This document shows, piece by piece, positions 6,290 to 8,902 of a DNA stretch of 8,902 nt. Under the pieces are notes generated by a model. That model saw only the letters and a list, made by a program, of their open reading frames with translations, had not been told where the DNA came from and made no database searches. The number at the start of each line of letters is the position of its first letter. The first letter of the stretch is position 1. The stretch lies in the NCBI GenBank assembly GCA_003151655.1, contig PLYB01000066.1, positions 1 through 8,902 on the forward strand, written 5' to 3'. Source of the DNA: Gallionellaceae bacterium. Its GTDB lineage: Bacteria > Pseudomonadota > Gammaproteobacteria > Burkholderiales > Gallionellaceae. The position numbers and the translations under genes were made by a program.

Positions 6290-6352
6290 GATGAAAAGTT
6301 GTTTTAAATACAAAGGAATTTGAGCTATTTGCTGCGACACGCACGACCAAGC

Positions 6353-6398
6353 GCACCATCTCTATGCGTGATTTTTAAACTTCGCACCCATGCGGTGC
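6353..6398. promoter_or_regulatory. Paired NtrC-like enhancer sites
   Basis: GCACC-CATGC-GGTGC at 6384-6398 is a perfect match to the NtrC half-site palindrome GCACC-N5-GGTGC, extended by one further pair. A weaker copy, GCACC-N5-TATGC, lies at 6353-6367. Their centres are 31 bases apart, three helical turns, and lie roughly 97 and 128 bases upstream of the predicted start. That geometry is typical of NtrC enhancers such as the pair before E. coli glnA. Confidence 0.78.
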
Positions 6399-6423
6399 GC
6401 GATTTCCAAAGTGAAATTTGATA

Positions 6424-6445
6424 GGGGCGTATGACCGTACGCTCC
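6424..6445. other. Hairpin in the inter-porin control region
   Basis: GGGGCGTA (6424-6431) and TACGCTCC (6438-6445) form an 8-bp stem, one pair a G-T wobble, with a 6-base loop. It lies downstream of the 6628-7413 gene and upstream of the NtrC-like sites, so it could help end the upstream transcript, but no U-tract follows. I see no gene in 6446-6627; the open frames there lack a ribosome site and family likeness. Confidence 0.3.
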
Positions 6446-6627
6446 CAAATGGCACGACCTACAACCCACTGATTTTACGATGCACCACCGGCTAATGAAC
6501 TATCCGGATTTAACGATAAGTTACTGGGGAGTTAAGAGGTGCGGGAACAGCGCTGAAAAACCGCGACGCTCACATCCAAGGTGCAGGAAGAACGGGCGAC
6601 CAAGCCACCCGTCAGAAATGGATAGGA

Positions 6628-7413
6628 CTAGAACGAATGCGTTAGCGATAAAGACGTTGCCGCTTTACCCCAAGGGTCACCGTTGCGAGTCCAGAAGGAA
6701 GCGCCGTTAGTATTGGTGTATGACAAATTCAAAACATAGCTGCCAAAATCTTTGGCTGCACTTAACTTATAATCAGTATAAGTCGGCGCACTTCCTCCCA
6801 AAGCATACGAATCTGCCGATGCACCGACCACGGTTTGTTTGCCAATATGCGCCCCAAGGGTAAGCCCGGCTTCGGTAACGGGGTAGTTGGCACTCAGATC
6901 GACGTAGTTCGACCCTCTGGAGCCGGGGGTAGTCAGAAAACCATCCAGCAAGCTATACGAATATTTGAGCGTAACTAATTTGTACGATGCTGCGCCATAA
7001 ATTTCGGCAGTATCTGCGTTATTAAAATTGACCTGGGGTGTATAAGAACCCAGATAGTTATAACGCACGTAGCCTAGGTCGTAGCCCAAATCGCCGACGA
7101 TGTCATCTCTGAACCCGAAGTAAGTATCCAACTCAACATTGGCATCGCCCGAAGCAATTGCCCCGCTATCTTTGATCCACTTTACATTGGAAGCCCAAGT
7201 TCCCACGTACAAGCCACTACCGAGGGCATAATCGACTCCACCTTGAAGCGCTGGCGCGTGGGTGGTTTGAGTGATACCACGAAAAACATAGTCCGAAGCA
7301 ACGCTCCAGTTATAGGAGATGGCGGAATCAGTGGCAGAAGCGGCATCTGCCGCCATAGCCGGAATAGCAAACACAGCGCACATGGCGATAACGAATATTT
7401 TTGTCTTCCGCAT
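6628..7413 (-). CDS. TorF family putative outer-membrane porin (TIGR02001 type), second copy
   Basis: A predicted outer-membrane beta-barrel paralogous to the protein at 5425-6213. I chose the ATG at 7413, which has AAGGAAA before it and opens a clear signal peptide MRKTKIFVIAMCAVFAIPAMA (1-21); this gives 261 residues, one fewer than the paralog. Shared motifs include YVFRGITQT, PALQGGVDYA, the SNVKWI segment, VELDTYFG, YDLGYVRYNY and a terminal SLTHSF ending in Phe. Roughly half the residues appear identical by eye. It has its own leader, with AGAAAAGGAAAT before the start just as in the paralog, but a different promoter. A 414-base gap separates it from the next porin gene, so it is probably transcribed apart from glnK-amtB. 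The solute is unknown. Confidence 0.86.
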   Translation of the reverse strand: MRKTKIFVIAMCAVFAIPAMAADAASATDSAISYNWSVASDYVFRGITQTTHAPALQGGVDYALGSGLYVGTWASNVKWIKDSGAIASGDANVELDTYFGFRDDIVGDLGYDLGYVRYNYLGSYTPQVNFNNADTAEIYGAASYKLVTLKYSYSLLDGFLTTPGSRGSNYVDLSANYPVTEAGLTLGAHIGKQTVVGASADSYALGGSAPTYTDYKLSAAKDFGSYVLNLSYTNTNGASFWTRNGDPWGKAATSLSLTHSF

Positions 7414-7459
7414 GGCATTTCCTTTTCTAGGAAGTTGAACAACATCAACACAACCATAG

Positions 7460-7480
7460 ATTATAGCAGATTTCGTGCGG
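7460..7480 (-). promoter_or_regulatory. Promoter of the second porin: degenerate sigma-54 element overlapping a TATAAT box
   Basis: The minus strand reads CCGCACGAAATCTGCT running directly into TATAAT (7460-7465). This aligns base for base with the sigma-54 promoter of the first porin, but the -24 GG has become CG, which should abolish RpoN recognition. The overlapping TATAAT is a perfect -10 hexamer. The -35 at 17 bases is poor. No GCACC-N5-GGTGC site is seen upstream. Confidence 0.55.
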
Positions 7481-7582
7481 CCCGATTTTCCGTCCTTTCG
7501 CGCTGATTCTAGCATTACGCAAAGATTTACTACAACAAGCGCGAATAGGCACTGCGCAAGCGCACGGAACGCGGCGACAAAT

Positions 7583-7624
7583 TTGCTACACTAGGAGTAT
7601 TGTCCTACATATAGATTTAAGGAG
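7583..7624 (+). promoter_or_regulatory. Candidate ubiK-comM promoter and ribosome binding site
   Basis: TTGCTA (7583-7588) and TACATA (7606-7611) are 17 bases apart and give a modest sigma-70 promoter. An inverted pair TAGGA-N6-TCCTA (7592-7607) lies between and over the -10. AAGGAG at 7619-7624, nine bases before the ubiK ATG, is a strong ribosome site. Confidence 0.4.
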
Positions 7625-7633
7625 AAAGCCATC

Positions 7634-7852
7634 ATGTTGAACACAAAATTCTTTGAGGAAATGTCGTCAAAACTAAACGAGGCCGTCGCCAGCGGCCCCG
7701 CCAAGGATTTCGAAAAAAATGCCCGCGCGTTATTGGCACAGGGGTTTGCCAAGCTGGATCTGGTCTCGCGCGAGGAATACGAAGTACTGGCACTGCGTTT
7801 GGAAAAACTGGAAGCCCGCGTCGCAGCGATGGAGAAGCAAGCCCAAGCTTAA
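7634..7852 (+). CDS. ubiK: Ubiquinone biosynthesis accessory factor UbiK (YqiC/BMFP family)
   Basis: UbiK is a small accessory factor that helps assemble the aerobic ubiquinone synthesis complex, with UbiJ in E. coli. The 72-residue product begins MLNTKFFEEMSSKLNEAV, has an amphipathic N-terminal helix, and ends in a coiled coil (VSREEYEVLALRLEKLEARVAAMEKQ, about 44-69), the two hallmarks of the family. Length fits the family, which runs near 70-100 residues. The start is fixed by AAGGAG nine bases upstream. The stop overlaps the comM start by one base (TAATG), so the two are translated from one message. UbiK genes are often found beside comM in Betaproteobacteria, although the two functions have no known link. 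Confidence 0.9.
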   Translation: MLNTKFFEEMSSKLNEAVASGPAKDFEKNARALLAQGFAKLDLVSREEYEVLALRLEKLEARVAAMEKQAQA

Positions 7853-8902
7853 TGGGACTTGCTGTTTTATACAGTCGCGGGCTGGCGGGCATGGATGCCG
7901 CGCTGGTCACCGTCGAAGTGCATCTCGCCAATGGCTTGCCAAATTTCACTATCGTCGGCCTGCCTGAGGTTGAAGTAAAAGAAAGTAAAGACCGCGTGCG
8001 GGCTGCTTTGCAGAATTGCCAGTTTGACTTTCCTGCCCGCCGCATTACAGTCAACCTCGCTCCTGCCGATTTACCCAAAGAAAGCGGGCGTTTTGATCTG
8101 CCCATCGCACTCGGCATCCTTGCCGCATCCGGGCAGATACCTTCCGACCACCTGAATGATTACGAATTTGCCGGAGAGCTGGCGCTTACCGGCGAACTGC
8201 GCGCCATACGCGGCGCACTGGCCATGACCTATCGTGCCGCCAACAGCGGACGGGCTTTCATTCTCCCGGCAGTGAATGCGGCCGAAGCTGCGCTGGTGGA
8301 AGATGCGACCGTCTTTCCCGCGCAATCATTGCTGCAAGTCGCGGCACATCTGTCTGGGCGCGAGATGCTCACGCGTTACATTCCCGATACTAAAATCATC
8401 GAACCGCATTACCCGGATATGCGCGAGGTGAAAGGCCAGGCACAATCCAAACGTGCGCTGGAGATCGCCGCAGCGGGGAGCCACAGCGTCTTGATGTCGG
8501 GCCCGCCCGGTACGGGCAAGAGCATGTTGGCCGCACGCTTTCCCGGCATCTTGCCGGAGATGACGCAGCAAGAAGCTTTGGAAAGCGCCGCCATGCAATC
8601 GTTGGGCGGCATGTTTGAGGTGGAAAACTGGAAACGCCGCCCCTATCGCGCTCCTCATCACACCGCCTCGGCTGTAGCCTTGGTGGGGGGCGGTAGCAAT
8701 CCGCGTCCCGGCGAAATCTCCATCGCGATGCATGGCGTATTATTTTTGGATGAACTGCCCGAGTTTGATCGGGGTGTACTGGAAGTATTACGCGAACCGA
8801 TGGAGAGCGGGCGCATCACTATCTCGCGGGCCGCACGCCGCGCCGATTTCAAAGCGCAGTTCCAACTTGTCGCCGCAATGAACCCCTGCCCCTGCGGCTA
8901 CC
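7852..8902 (+). CDS. comM: ComM/YifB family Mg-chelatase-like AAA+ ATPase, cut by window edge
   Basis: ComM is a hexameric DNA helicase that promotes branch migration during natural transformation; the E. coli ortholog is YifB, about 500 residues. The first 350 residues are present. The N-terminal ChlI-like domain shows VEVHLANGLPNFTIVGLPE (21-39) and VNLAPADLPKESGRFDLPIA (67-86). The AAA+ core shows Walker A GPPGTGKS (217-224), the PHHTASAVALVGGG loop (268-281), Walker B LFLDE (297-301) and MNPCPCGY at 343-350, where the window ends. The start is the ATG overlapping the ubiK stop; its own Shine-Dalgarno is weak, so it probably depends on translation of ubiK. No frameshift is seen. Presence of comM alone does not prove natural competence. 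Confidence 0.95.
   Translation, partial: MGLAVLYSRGLAGMDAALVTVEVHLANGLPNFTIVGLPEVEVKESKDRVRAALQNCQFDFPARRITVNLAPADLPKESGRFDLPIALGILAASGQIPSDHLNDYEFAGELALTGELRAIRGALAMTYRAANSGRAFILPAVNAAEAALVEDATVFPAQSLLQVAAHLSGREMLTRYIPDTKIIEPHYPDMREVKGQAQSKRALEIAAAGSHSVLMSGPPGTGKSMLAARFPGILPEMTQQEALESAAMQSLGGMFEVENWKRRPYRAPHHTASAVALVGGGSNPRPGEISIAMHGVLFLDELPEFDRGVLEVLREPMESGRITISRAARRADFKAQFQLVAAMNPCPCGY

Noticed and set aside
6296..6330. IHF site between the NtrC-like sites and the sigma-54 promoter
   Set aside because: The stretch is AT-rich, but no good match to WATCAA-N4-TTR was found on either strand.
6479..6493. Third NtrC site from GCACC at 6482-6486, or GGTGC near 6580
   Set aside because: Only isolated half-sites without a partner at the correct spacing.
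6480..6710. Plus-strand open frame of 76 codons in the inter-porin region
   Set aside because: It overlaps the second porin's end in antisense, has no Shine-Dalgarno, and its product looks like random basic sequence.
7632..8117. Minus-strand open frame of 161 codons
   Set aside because: Antisense to ubiK and comM, Arg/Pro/Ser-rich shadow composition, no recognisable domain.

Overview
The window looks like a chromosomal segment of a motile betaproteobacterium, perhaps of the Nitrosomonadales/Gallionellaceae or methylotroph type. This rests on three things: FlhDC as flagellar master regulator, the gene order UbiK - ComM/YifB next to a TIGR02001-type ("TorF family") porin - glnK - amtB, and moderate GC. 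The genus is a guess. No rRNA, tRNA, CRISPR array, transposase or phage gene is visible.

Layout. 1-1999, minus strand: a small unknown protein cut by the window edge (1-173), a REP/BIME-like inverted repeat (188-272), flhC and flhD (283-1175), a flhD upstream region with three TGTAGGAA repeats, then a second small unknown protein (1466-1672). This second protein is an ungapped paralog of the one at the window start, so flhDC is bracketed by two copies of an unrecognised small protein family. A gene-free stretch at 1673-1999 carries an operator-like palindrome and a very long perfect hairpin (1900-1967). 2000-3352, minus: a RhlE-type DEAD-box RNA helicase whose only plausible -10 box lies almost on its start codon. 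3431-6213, minus: a nitrogen operon of porin, PII protein GlnK and ammonium channel AmtB, ending in a strong intrinsic terminator. 6214-6627: a 414-bp control region with a near-consensus sigma-54 promoter and two NtrC-like sites three helical turns apart. 6628-7413, minus: a paralogous porin whose promoter and leader resemble those of the first porin, but it has lost the sigma-54 GG and gained a perfect TATAAT. 7634-8902, plus: ubiK and the first 350 codons of comM, overlapping by one base.

How the genes fit together. FlhD and FlhC form the FlhD4C2 activator of flagellar class II genes. GlnK plugs AmtB when nitrogen is plentiful, and the AmtB C-terminal tail carries the GlnK-binding signature. 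The sigma-54/NtrC elements in front of the first porin imply that porin, GlnK and AmtB rise together under nitrogen limitation, which suggests an outer-membrane entry step for a nitrogenous solute (inference). UbiK assists aerobic ubiquinone synthesis, and ComM is a helicase used in natural transformation.

The parts most worth a second look are the small paralogs around flhDC, the sigma-54 to sigma-70 promoter divergence between the porin paralogs, and the two palindromic repeat types that both begin with GTAG.
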